Shown here: piece by piece, positions 7,073-14,480 of the stretch
Layout: each line of letters opens with the position of its first letter
How positions within the stretch are numbered: the first letter of the stretch is position 1
Source of the DNA: GCA-2861595 sp035526335
GTDB taxonomy: Bacteria; Actinomycetota; Acidimicrobiia; Acidimicrobiales; GCA-2861595
Direction: 5' to 3'
DNA: 52,577 nucleotides
NCBI GenBank assembly: GCA_035526335.1
Contig: DATLCN010000023.1
Location: 1-52,577 of the forward strand
Made by a program: the position numbers and the translations under genes
Notes under the pieces: generated by a model
Database searches by the model: none
What the model was told of the DNA's origin: nothing
What the model saw: the letters and a program-made list of their open reading frames with translations, nothing else

Positions 7073-7270
7073 CGGCGACACCTGAAGGCCCCGATCTCCA
7101 GACGATCACCGACGCCCTCGCCCGCCACAATGTCGAGTACCTGTGGTCGGACGCATTGCCGCTCGCGCGTACGGCTCTCAACGGCGGACCTTCGATGTCG
7201 ACTGCATCCGGAGCCAAGTCGGGAGAACCTCGATCGGTTAGCTTCCGCGATGGCGGGGTCGGCGGGTCCG
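7069..7270 (+). pseudogene. Nucleotidyltransferase (DUF6036/AbiEii-like), N-terminal half with frameshifts
   Basis: From TTG 7069 the frame gives LQTITDALARHNVEYLW. A one-base shift then recovers VVGRIAARAYGSQRRTFDVD, with the glycine-rich loop and the DxD metal-binding motif (DVDC) of nucleotidyltransferases. A second shift gives PEPSRENLDRLASAMAGS. The rest of the enzyme is missing. This half complements the C-terminal half at 2392-2772, with which it overlaps at PEPSxENLDRLA. At least two frameshifts plus truncation make it a clear pseudogene. Confidence 0.65.
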
Positions 7271-7359
7271 CCCGACGTCGTGCCCGGCAACCTCGCCGGA
7301 GGGTTGATCGAAGGTTGCCTCAACCCTTCGTGGACGCCTCCGGGTCCTACACTGGCGGG

Positions 7360-7521
7360 GTGTCCACTGTCGAGCAGCCCGAGGAGCCGGTCCTGCGCTT
7401 CTATCCGGCCGATGAGGCCTTGAAGCGCGCCCGGCCGCTGCCGTCTCCCGACGACCTGAAGATCGAAGGTCTGACTGAGGAGGAGTGGGCTGCATTCCAG
7501 GAGGCCCTGGCCGAGCTATGA
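7360..7521 (+). CDS. Antitoxin of a PIN-domain toxin pair
   Basis: A 53-residue acidic protein from GTG 7360 (VSTVEQPEEPVLRFYPADEA), ending LTEEEWAAFQEALAEL. It overlaps the downstream PIN frame by ATGA (7518-7521), the typical coupling of VapB-like antitoxins with VapC toxins. The acidic helical C-terminus fits a toxin-wrapping segment. No clear N-terminal DNA-binding fold is visible. Confidence 0.65.
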   Translation: MSTVEQPEEPVLRFYPADEALKRARPLPSPDDLKIEGLTEEEWAAFQEALAEL

Positions 7522-7948
7522 GCGACGCCCGCGCGCCGGGCGTGGTCGTGGACACCATGGTGATCAGCTGGCTGTTTGCCGACCAGCCACATCCCCTTGC
7601 TGAGCGCTATCGAGCACTGATCGACGCCCGTCCGGTGCTGCTGGCGTTCCAGACCGTCATGGAGTTGCGCTTCGGCGCGTCCGGGCTGGCTGGGGCGAGC
7701 TGCGTCGGCGCCGGCTCGAACGGGACATCGCGCAGTTGACCGTCCTGCAGGCCGACGACGAGCTGGCATCGGTGTGCGCTGAGCTGCGCCATCGCTGCCA
7801 GCAAGCTGGTCACGCGCTGGCCGACAAGATCCACGACGGCGACCGTTGGGTCGCTGCTGCAGCTATCCGTCTCGGCGTCCCGCTCGTGAGTCACGACGGG
7901 GTGTTCGAGGGGGCGCCGAGGTTGGAGCTGCTCACCGCCAGGGCGTGA
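7518..7948 (+). pseudogene. PIN-domain (VapC-like) ribonuclease toxin, frameshifted
   Basis: From ATG 7518: VVVDTMVISWLFADQPHPLA (first catalytic Asp), then LLAFQTVMELRFGA (conserved Glu). The frame is lost near 7680-7695. The +1 frame continues WGELRRRRLERDIAQLTVLQ and ends with HDGDRWVAAAAIRLGVPLVS then HDGVF, which carries the last acidic residues of the PIN active site. All four acidic positions survive, so a single-base correction would restore a normal PIN toxin of about 140 residues. As written, the product is a 73-residue fragment. Confidence 0.75.
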
Positions 7949-7978
7949 CCCGAGGCAACCGGCCGAGGCAACCTTGCC

Positions 7979-8261
7979 TCAGCGGTTGCCACCGGGTTGC
8001 CTCGCCCGCCAGAGGTCCCGCTCCCGCTCCTTGACACGCTGCCGGTACCACGCGATCAGTCGTTGCGCCTCGGCGAGCTTGGCAAGCAGCGCGTCGGGAT
8101 CATGGCGAAGGGCGTCGGCGCTCTTCACCGGGCCGAGGTTGCGGCGCATCTGGCTCGCGCTTCGTCCCGCGCCATGCGGCCCGCTTGGTCTCGGCCTTGG
8201 CGGCCCGCAGCTGCTCGGCGAACTCTCGTACCCGAGCAAGGCCCTCGAGCTGGTAGGTCAA
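7979..8261 (-). pseudogene. Coiled-coil protein of unknown function, frameshifted
   Basis: A TTG at 8259-8261 starts TYQLEGLARVREFAEQLRAA and KAETKRAAWRGTKREP. After a shift near 8150 the frame continues KSADALRHDPDALLAKLAEA and RLIAWYRQRVKERERDLWRA to a stop at 7979-7981. The heptad-like charged helices point to a coiled coil. It follows the stop of the next minus-strand frame by only a few bases, so the two formed an operon. The family is not recognised. Confidence 0.45.
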
Positions 8262-8264
8262 CGC

Positions 8265-8517
8265 TCAGGCGTCAGTGTCCAACGCAGCGACGAAGTCCTC
8301 CGCTGGGAGAGCGTCGGGGTGACCGCGACCAGTGGCGACGCGCTCGTGGTAGTCGCGAACTGCTTTCTGCCACTACCGGGTCCTCCGCCTGCTCGAGGGC
8401 GTAGAGACGTAGGCGAAGCTCGTCTCGAGCTCTTTCTACGGTCACCAAGGTATCCCGCACGAACGCCTTGACCGAGGTGATTTCCGTTGCTCCCGCAGCC
8501 GGCTCTTGTAACGCCAT
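8265..8517 (-). pseudogene. Small helical protein of unknown function, frameshifted
   Basis: From ATG 8515-8517: EITSVKAFVRDTLVTVERAR and DELRLRLYALEQAEDPVV. After a one-base shift near 8375 it continues AVRDYHERVATGRGHPDALP and DFVAALDTDA to a stop at 8265-8267. The restored product of about 83 residues is highly charged and helical. It sits just upstream of the 7979-8261 frame, suggesting a two-gene module of unknown purpose. Confidence 0.5.
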
Positions 8518-8911
8518 TTCACGACCTCCTCACCCCCGCCACGAGCTGCGGGTCAGCGTTCAGTGTAAGGGCTGACGGCCCGCCCTGCAGCACCGTGTCT
8601 TCTGGGTAAGGCTCACCCGGGGCTGATTCGCTGAGGGTCCTCAGTTAGCGTGCACAGTGGCGGGAGTAAAGGGGTCAGACTGATAACCGCTGGTCTCCGA
8701 AACGAAGCTCGCTGCGAACTCGCCCACCGAGCCCGTCAATGATCTCGTTGATGCTGGGGCGCAGGGTTTGGGCAATCGGTGCGGCCGTTAGGTTCATCGG
8801 CGTGATCGACAGCGAGCCGCGCTATCCGGCATTATGCGGTGCTTTGCGTTGTTGGACCTCGGCAATGGGACCGGAGATCGCCGATTCAGCGCGCGTGCGG
8901 GGAAGGAGCCG
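8518..8911. other. Mostly gene-free stretch
   Basis: I see no known family. One short reverse frame (8675-8797) is listed separately. A small palindrome, CTGAGG-gt-CCTCAG, lies at 8631-8644. Confidence 0.4.
8675..8797 (-). CDS. Short hypothetical ORF
   Basis: ATG 8795-8797 opens a 40-residue frame, MNLTAAPIAQTLRPSINEII then DGLGGRVRSELRFGDQRLSV. It has a plausible amphipathic composition and is not antisense to a known gene. No family is recognised; it may be a fragment of a longer protein. Confidence 0.3.
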   Translation of the reverse strand: MNLTAAPIAQTLRPSINEIIDGLGGRVRSELRFGDQRLSV

Positions 8912-9199
8912 TTATGGGCGAGCGATCGACCAGGCCGGACTGACCTCGGGGCCGCGGTGCTCGAGCCCCGCCTCGCGGAGAGCGGGGACAAGCAGCGAAT
9001 CAACGTAAGAGCGGAACAGATCTTCGGAACGCCATGCCTCGACGATCATGAAGCCTCCGCCGTCCGGATAGCCGAAGTGCGCCAACAACCCGTCAGGCGG
9101 ACCGCCAGCCCGCTCGAAGTGAGACTCGACCACAGCCTCGAGTCGATCGTGGTCATCCTGCTGTGCCGGCTCGATGCGGATCCGGCCGATGATTGCCAT
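8912..9199 (-). CDS. ABM-like (dimeric alpha-beta barrel) small protein
   Basis: A 95-residue protein from ATG 9197-9199. The arrangement is a beta strand (MAIIGRIRIEP), a helix (DRLEAVVESHFERA), FGYPDGGGFMIVEAWRSED, then LFRSYVDSLLVPALREAGL. This resembles the ferredoxin-like dimeric alpha-beta barrel of antibiotic-biosynthesis-monooxygenase-like proteins. The substrate is unknown. It is one of the few intact cargo genes of the C-D segment and has no operon partner. Confidence 0.6.
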   Translation of the reverse strand: MAIIGRIRIEPAQQDDHDRLEAVVESHFERAGGPPDGLLAHFGYPDGGGFMIVEAWRSEDLFRSYVDSLLVPALREAGLEHRGPEVSPAWSIARP

Positions 9200-9495
9200 G
9201 TGTTAAAGGTAGCCCGCCGGGGTCACCGACCGTTGGCCGTCTGCACAAGGCGTAGGGCGCGTTGGCGACCTATCGGTGTTTGTCCCGAACGACGATCGGT
9301 TGCCGATCGGCGTCGGGCGGCCGCGTGCCGCGCCTGCGACCGACGTGCCGATCATCTCTACCCCTGCCCTGACGGCCCCGACGGAAGCTGCTGGGTAAGC
9401 TGGCGCACCTATCACTCCGCGTTGGCCTGAGGACCTCGTGAGCCGGCAGCGGTGTGCCAAGGTTGAATGGCCCACAGCGTCGACCGGAGCGAACC
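9200..9495. other. No recognisable gene
   Basis: Long frames on both strands are GC-driven and match nothing I recognise. Confidence 0.4.
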
Positions 9496-9705
9496 ATGAA
9501 CGCAGGAGTAGCCCCAACCACATCAAGGGATCCCGAGACCTCGCTCCAGGGGCAGGGCAGGGATCGACGTCGAGCGTGGAGTGGGATCGCGTTCGCTGCG
9601 CTCTACGTTGCGGGCCTCGTCCCCCTAGGTCTTCTCTGGGTCCCAGAGTTTGAACTTCTCGGCAAGTTTCACGCGGCTGCACCGAGGCGCGCGCGTTCGG
9701 CGTAG
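9496..9705 (+). pseudogene. Membrane protein, N-terminal relic
   Basis: ATG 9496 opens a frame with a charged N-terminus followed by one hydrophobic segment, GIAFAALYVAGLVPLGLLWV. It then runs into the 3' end of the reverse-strand gene at 9669-11278 and stops at 9703-9705. A single transmembrane span followed by a compositionally foreign tail suggests a truncated multi-pass protein joined near 9660. Confidence 0.4.
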
Positions 9706-11278
9706 TCGGCGATCGTCTTGTCGACGGTGGCGAGGGCGCGACGAAGGTCGATAGGCGCGGGTGGTCCGTCTGCCCCAGCGACGAGTGGGCGTAGGAGCCG
9801 GCCGTGGACCTTGGTGTAGAAAAGCGCCACCCGGGCACCTTCGGGGGTGAGGACGTAGGTGTTGGTGCGGGGGATGCGCTCGATGAGCCCGTGGAGTCGG
9901 AGGCGGCGCAAGTCGTAGGTCATCTGATTGGTGCTGTAGTCCCGCCCGAGCAGTCCGGCGACGAGCCCGCGAAGCTTTGGTTGGTGAAGCCGGCGATGGC
10001 GTGGACGAAGCAGCAGAGGGCGCCGGTCAGGGCCATGGCGCGTGGATCCCCGAAGCGCAGGGCTCCGGTTCGTTGGCCCTCCCGTATGTAGGGCTGATGG
10101 ATGCGCTCAAAGAGCGCAGAGCCGATGGCACAGCCCTGACCGGCACCCTCGATCCTAAGCAGACGATGGTTGACATCGCGGCCTTTGGCCACCAGCTCGG
10201 GCAGGTGGACCAGGCGGGCTTTGCAGCCCACGTCGGACGGCTTGTTGATGACGGTCTCGATTCTGAGAGCCCTCCCTTCTTTCAAGTACTGCTTGACGCG
10301 GCTGTTCTTGTAGCGGAACTCCAACTTCACTTCGGTGCCGACCCCGAACATGCGAGTGCGGAAGATCCCGGGCGTGTTTCGCTGGACCCGACGTCCGAAC
10401 ACGACGGCCACCTCAGAGGGTCTGCCGATGCCGACGTTGTCAGCCACCAGGGACTCGAAGAAGCCCCGTGCCCGACGGGGGTCGTCGAAGACGAGGGTGC
10501 GGGCCACCTCGACCTGGCGTATCGACAGCTCCCACCAGAAGCCAGCTTCTCGGTCGGCGAGCGTGAAGGGCGTGGGGATGTTGGCCATCCAGCGGTCGAA
10601 GAAGCCCTGGACGACGTCGGGGCCGAAGCAGTCGCAGATGGCCTGGAGCCGCGCGGGCTCGTCGCAGGCGGCGAAGCCGTTGGCCAGCGGCCTGTAGCCG
10701 ATGTCGTCAAGGCCGGCTTGGCGCTTGGCCCACTCATGCCCGTTGACCCACACCTTGGCCGGATAAGAAAAGTACGTGCAGATCTTGATGAATCCCGGCC
10801 CGAAGTCGGGGTCCATCACGTAGAAGTAGTAGACGCCCACCCGGCGTTGCTCCTTCACGAAGTTGAACCCGCCGTGCTCGGAGCGGGACCGTCCGCTCCA
10901 GACCCATTGGAACTCCTGGCCGGTGACGATGGCCACCACCCCGAAGTGGCGTTCGGCCTCGGCGTCGTCGAGGTAGGGGCGCACGTGGTAGAGCTTGCGG
11001 TCGTCCCATCGGGTGCGGTCGGGCTTCTTCAAGCGCAGCACTGGGATGTTCCGCTCTTCGGCCATGCGGCGAACGTCGCGGCGGAACCGGTTGCCGATCT
11101 TCTCGAACAACGCAGGCGAGGGAAGCATGTTGCCGAGGTGGTCGTGCAGGAAGTAGGCGACCTGGCCGGCTGTCTGCAGCTTGGGAACGTACGCGTTCAG
11201 GTAGAGCCGGTCCACGCACTCGACCTCGAGACCCACATGGCCGTCGAGGACCTCGTTGATGTTCGGTGTCGTCGCCAT
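9669..11278 (-). pseudogene. Large conserved protein of unknown function, one frameshift
   Basis: From ATG 11276-11278 (MATTPNINEVLDGHVGLEVE). Conserved-looking blocks follow: LYLNAYVPKLQTAGQVAYFL, FGPGFIKICTYFSYPAKVWV then NGHEWAKRQ, NGFAACDEP, FFDRWMANIPTPFT, FWWELSIRQVEVARTLVFDD, and RVKQYLKEGRALRIETVINK. Near 9972 one base is missing after GFTNQS. The next frame restores RGLVAGLLGRDYSTNQMTYD and LRRLRLHGLIERIP, which looks like a winged-helix tail, to a stop at 9669-9671. The repaired length is about 535 codons. I recall similar proteins as frequent, unnamed and multicopy in actinobacteria. No catalytic motif of a known transposase or nuclease is evident. Confidence 0.65.
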
Positions 11279-11503
11279 GTGCACAGCTTGCTCGCACGAG
11301 GGCGGGCTTTGCCCGCGAGACGACCCACGACAACGACGGCTGCGCAGGGGGAGGCCGGGAGGGGGACCTGTCCCCCTCCCGCTAAGCCTGGAAGCACCGA
11401 TTGAACTGAGCTGAGCGGGTCGCGTATCCGCGTGAAAGACCTCCCGAGCTGGGACGATGACGGTGTTCAACGCCGAAACCATCCCAGCAACGAGAGGCAC
11501 TTT
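11279..11503. other. Probable left-end region of an IS1380-type insertion sequence
   Basis: No reading frame is supported. The stretch from about 11385 (agcctggaagcaccgatt) leads directly into an IS1380-type transposase start preceded by a ribosome site (acgagagg). It probably represents the 5' untranslated end of that element. Confidence 0.35.
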
Positions 11504-12324
11504 CAGTGAGACTGAGTATCGCACGCCGTAGACCGCGTCGAGGTGACCTTCGACGATCCCAACCTGGTGGCCAACGCCGGGCTCCTGCTGGTGGGCACAC
11601 TGTGCGTGCGACTGGAGCTGGAGCGCCTCGTCAACTCTCCGGTGTCGAGCCGGACGAGTTGTTCGGTGACCCGGACCCTGCGGTTCCGTACATCGACCCG
11701 GTTGCGGCGAAGCCCAATGAGCTCGCTCCAGCGCATGCCGGCGTCCACGGCGAGGTAGATCATGGTCCGGTAGCGCTCGCTGTGGGCCTCGGCCAGCTCG
11801 ATGGCCTGCTCCCAGGACAGAAACGCCATGTCGCGCTTGGGCACCCTCGGCGGATGCACTCGATCACACGGGTTGGCCAAGAGCTTCTGCTTCTCCACGG
11901 CCACCTGCAGGAGGCGGCGCAGCGTTCGGTAGTGGCGGTGCACCGACGAGGGGGCGAGGCCGGCGTCGATCTCGTCGTTCAGCCAATTCTCGATCTCATC
12001 GGCGGGGATGCGCCCGATTCGGTAGTCACCGAAGCGAGGCAGAACGTAGCGATCGAGATCCCGCCGGTAGGTCTGCTGGGAGGTCGGCGACAGCCGCCGG
12101 GCGAGGAGAAGGAACTCCTCGGCCCAGGTGGCCACCGCCATGTCCGCTCCCCGCGGGTCGATCCACGACCCCCGGGCCTTGTCGGACTCCATCTCGAGCA
12201 GGAACCGCTGCGCGTCGGCCTTGCGGGTGAACGACCGGCTGCGCTGCTGGCCGAGTGGATCCCGGTAGCGGGCCCGGTACCGCCCATCGCTGGAACGCTT
12301 CTCGACGAAACCCATGACGACCAC
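11503..12324 (-). pseudogene. tRNA-Cys tyrosine integrase, catalytic C-terminus lost
   Basis: From GTG 12322-12324 (an aggagaga ribosome site favours it over the internal ATG at 12315). The arm-binding domain (GFVEKRSSDGRYRARYRDPL) is followed by a SAM-like core-binding domain (about residues 60-150, TWAEEFLLLARRLSPTSQQT). The catalytic domain then starts, with the box I arginine visible in YLAVDAGMRWSELIGLRRN. After VTEQLVRLDTGE (about 11637) the frame runs into IS1380 sequence. The HxxR box and the nucleophilic Tyr are absent. The gene points away from the tRNA and lies 159 bases from its 3' end, as expected for the integrase that inserted the C-D element. It can no longer catalyse excision. 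Confidence 0.85.
11504..11636 (+). pseudogene. IS1380-family transposase, N-terminal remnant
   Basis: A GTG at 11504 starts VRLS. After a one-base slip the frame gives VSHAVDRVEVTFDDPNLVAN and AGLLLVGTLCVRLELERLVN, the conserved N-terminus of IS1380-like transposases. Homology ends near 11636, exactly where the homology of the reverse-strand integrase begins. About 45 codons remain of a normally roughly 450-residue enzyme. Confidence 0.65.
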
Positions 12325-12355
12325 CTGTCTCTCCTCGCTGCCAGCCGCTCAAAAA

Positions 12356-12388
12356 GTGAGCGAAAAGTGAGCGGCTGGTGAGCGAAAC
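12356..12388. repeat. Three 11-bp direct repeats upstream of the integrase
   Basis: GTGAGCGAAAA (12356-12366), GTGAGCGGCTG (12367-12377) and GTGAGCGAAAC (12378-12388) are exactly phased at 11 bases. The same triplet occurs at 6221-6253. Location between the integrase start and the tRNA fits arm-type or regulatory sites. Confidence 0.75.
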
Positions 12389-12445
12389 AACGGATTTTGG
12401 TGGCCAACCAAGGATTCCAACGGACACTGCCTGGTCGACAAAAAC

Positions 12446-12480
12446 AGCGTCTGAGCTGGTACTATACCAGCTCAGACGCT
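12446..12480 (-). terminator. Intrinsic terminator of tRNA-Cys
   Basis: A 15-bp perfect stem (AGCGTCTGAGCTGGT and its complement) with a five-base loop. On the minus strand it is followed by gtttttg and begins directly after the tRNA 3' end. The homologous hairpin at 6311-6345 shows a compensatory base-pair change. Confidence 0.75.
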
Positions 12481-12482
12481 AG

Positions 12483-12554
12483 AGGCGGCGAGCGGAATCG
12501 AACCGCTGTAGAGGGCTTTGCAGGCCCTTGCCTAAACCACTCGGCCACGCCGCC
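12483..12554 (-). tRNA. tRNA-Cys (GCA)
   Basis: On the minus strand the acceptor GGCGGCG pairs with CGCCGCC. The D-arm is GCCGAGTGGTTTAGGC, the anticodon stem AGGGC/GCCCT encloses CTGCAAA (anticodon GCA), and the T-arm is GCGGTTCGATTCCGC. The discriminator is U, and CCA is not encoded (TCTAG follows). It is the integration target of the island to its left: the anticodon-to-3' half is repeated in relics A, B and C. Its own terminator sits immediately downstream. Confidence 0.92.
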
Positions 12555-12609
12555 AGACGCTCGGAGTCATCGTAGTGACAACATCGCCCGCCCGGCTTCC
12601 TCCGCCGGG

Positions 12610-14442
12610 TCAGCGCTTGTAGGTGTCGGCCCAGAATCGGGTGCGGCCGAGGTAGGCGCCGGCAGCAGCGGACCCACTCAGGCCGTAGGCACCTCCGTAC
12701 CCGGGGGAGCAGACATTGTCGGGGAAGCAGTAGGGCACGGCCGGCTCGATCTGGCTGCCCTCGTGCCACTCGTTGTAGCTCGTGATCGAGATGGTGTCGG
12801 CGCCGGCATCGATCGCCCCCGTCCACTGCGCGTCGTAGCGCGCGCCTCCCTCCCGAGCCACCACCCGTAGATCCGATGGCCTGTCCCGCGTGGCTACGTA
12901 GCCGGGCGCCACCGACGGCACGCACGCCACACGTGTCTGCCGGGCGGAGGCGCAGACGCCGGCAAAGTCGGCCGGCGGGTAGTTGACTGGGTCATAGGTG
13001 AAGATGCCGTCGAAGCGCGACCCCACCGCGTAGTCGGCGAAAGCGCCCGATCTCACGGCGGTGAGGTTGCCCGAATGGGCCAGAAGCCGGACGTCGCCCA
13101 TGCGACCCCGGGCCGCGGCCCACGACGCGGCAGAAAACCGTGCGATGTCGTACAGATAGAAGTCGCGCACGCCGAACGACGAGGCCAGGTACGCCACGTC
13201 CTGCTCCACCGTCGCCACCGAACGGCCGCCGTACGGCTCGTGGAGGATGGCGAGGCGCAGACCTCGGGCCGCGGCCGCGGCCGCCACCTGCGGCAGCACC
13301 GAGTCCTCGAAGGAGCCTCGACCCCACCACGAGCTGACAACCACGTCGATGCCGGCCGCCTTCATGTCGGCCATCTGCCCGTCGAGAACGACCGGGTCGC
13401 TGCTGCTGTGGGCGCCCCGCGCGGGATAGAAGTTGGAGGACACGTCCTCGGGAGGAGAGTGGCCGCTGTCGTCCCAGTGCCGCCACTCACCATCACGATC
13501 GGGCCGGCCGTACCAGGGATAGAAGAACGCTGCGACCTCTGGTGTCATGCGGGCGGGCGGCGCCGCCATCGCGACGACGGGCGCACTAAGTCGACGGCCC
13601 CCCGTGCTCCCGGAGAACGGGGCGTCGCCGAAGGCGAAGATGCCGCCGTCCGAGGCGACGAGCCAATAGCCGAGGCCGCGGGGTGAGGCAGCCATGCCCA
13701 CGATCGGCCGTACCAGGGGTGTGGTGGCGGTCGAACCTCGGAATGGAGCGTCCCCGAAGGCGAAGATGCCGCCGTCGGACGCGGCCATCCAGTAGCCCCT
13801 GCCGGATGGGTCCGCCGCCATCCCGACGATAGGACGGTTGAGCTTGATCGCGCCGGTGGAACCACGGAACACAGCGTCGCCGAAGTTGAAGATGCCGCCG
13901 TCCGAGGCGACCAGCCAGTAGCCCCTGCCCGTCGGTGTGGCGACCATGCCGACAATGGGCTGGTTCAGCCTGATCGCACCGGTGGAGCCGCGGAACGCGG
14001 CATCGCCGAAGGCGAAGATGCCGCCATCCGAGGCGACCAGCCAGTAGCCGCGCCCCGTCGGCGTGGACGTCATCCCGACCACCGGCCGGTTCAACTTCGA
14101 TCCTCCGGTGGAACCGAGGAACGGAGCGTCTCCGAAGGCGAAGATGCCGCCGTCCGAGGCGACCAGCCAGTAGCCGCGCCCACTTCGGGTCGGAGCCATC
14201 CCTACGATCGGGCGGTTGAGCCGCATGGCGCCCGCAGATCCGACGAACGGTGCGGCGCCCATGGCGAATATCCCGCCGTCCGAGCCCGCGAACCAGTACC
14301 CGTTCGAGGCGGGCAGTGGCGCCCGGTCGGATGGTGGAGCCGGCACCGTCTGGGCCGTGACCGGTGCCGGCATGGCCGGCAGCAGGAAGACCAGCGTGGC
14401 CAGCAGTGTCGCCATCGATGCCCGCCGTCTGATCGCCATCAA
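12610..14442 (-). CDS. Secreted protein: six propeller repeats plus GH99-like glycosidase domain
   Basis: A 610-residue protein with a signal peptide (about residues 1-31, ATLLATLVFLLPAMPAPVTA). Six tandem 42-residue repeats follow at about 48-299, each GYWLVASDGGIFAFGDAPF plus GSTG...L.RPIVGMA, probably a six-bladed propeller. From about residue 300 the sequence EVAAFFYPWYGRPDRDGEWR with WDDSGH, and near the C-terminus SYNEWHEGSQIEPA (about 556-568), matches the GH99-like domain (endo-mannanase/mannosidase-related fold). The motif Glu residues in the last segment are the family's expected catalytic positions. It likely acts on alpha-mannan-like surface or environmental glycans. It is transcribed alone and begins just right of the tRNA-Cys. 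Confidence 0.85.
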   Translation of the reverse strand: MMAIRRRASMATLLATLVFLLPAMPAPVTAQTVPAPPSDRAPLPASNGYWFAGSDGGIFAMGAAPFVGSAGAMRLNRPIVGMAPTRSGRGYWLVASDGGIFAFGDAPFLGSTGGSKLNRPVVGMTSTPTGRGYWLVASDGGIFAFGDAAFRGSTGAIRLNQPIVGMVATPTGRGYWLVASDGGIFNFGDAVFRGSTGAIKLNRPIVGMAADPSGRGYWMAASDGGIFAFGDAPFRGSTATTPLVRPIVGMAASPRGLGYWLVASDGGIFAFGDAPFSGSTGGRRLSAPVVAMAAPPARMTPEVAAFFYPWYGRPDRDGEWRHWDDSGHSPPEDVSSNFYPARGAHSSSDPVVLDGQMADMKAAGIDVVVSSWWGRGSFEDSVLPQVAAAAAARGLRLAILHEPYGGRSVATVEQDVAYLASSFGVRDFYLYDIARFSAASWAAARGRMGDVRLLAHSGNLTAVRSGAFADYAVGSRFDGIFTYDPVNYPPADFAGVCASARQTRVACVPSVAPGYVATRDRPSDLRVVAREGGARYDAQWTGAIDAGADTISITSYNEWHEGSQIEPAVPYCFPDNVCSPGYGGAYGLSGSAAAGAYLGRTRFWADTYKR

Positions 14443-14480
14443 CGATCAGTGTTGTCGACGGGCGGGCATCTCCCCCACCT

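Noticed and set aside
7518..7948. Programmed frameshifting to make a full PIN toxin
   Set aside because: No slippery heptamer or stimulatory structure is evident, and neighbouring genes show random frame breaks too; decay is simpler.
8834..9430. 198-codon plus-strand frame
   Set aside because: Antisense to the ABM-like gene, which has clear fold features.
9977..11404. Long plus-strand frame of 475 codons
   Set aside because: Antisense to the conserved minus-strand protein. Composition is typical of GC-rich shadow frames (His/Val/Gly/Asp-rich), with no recognisable motif.
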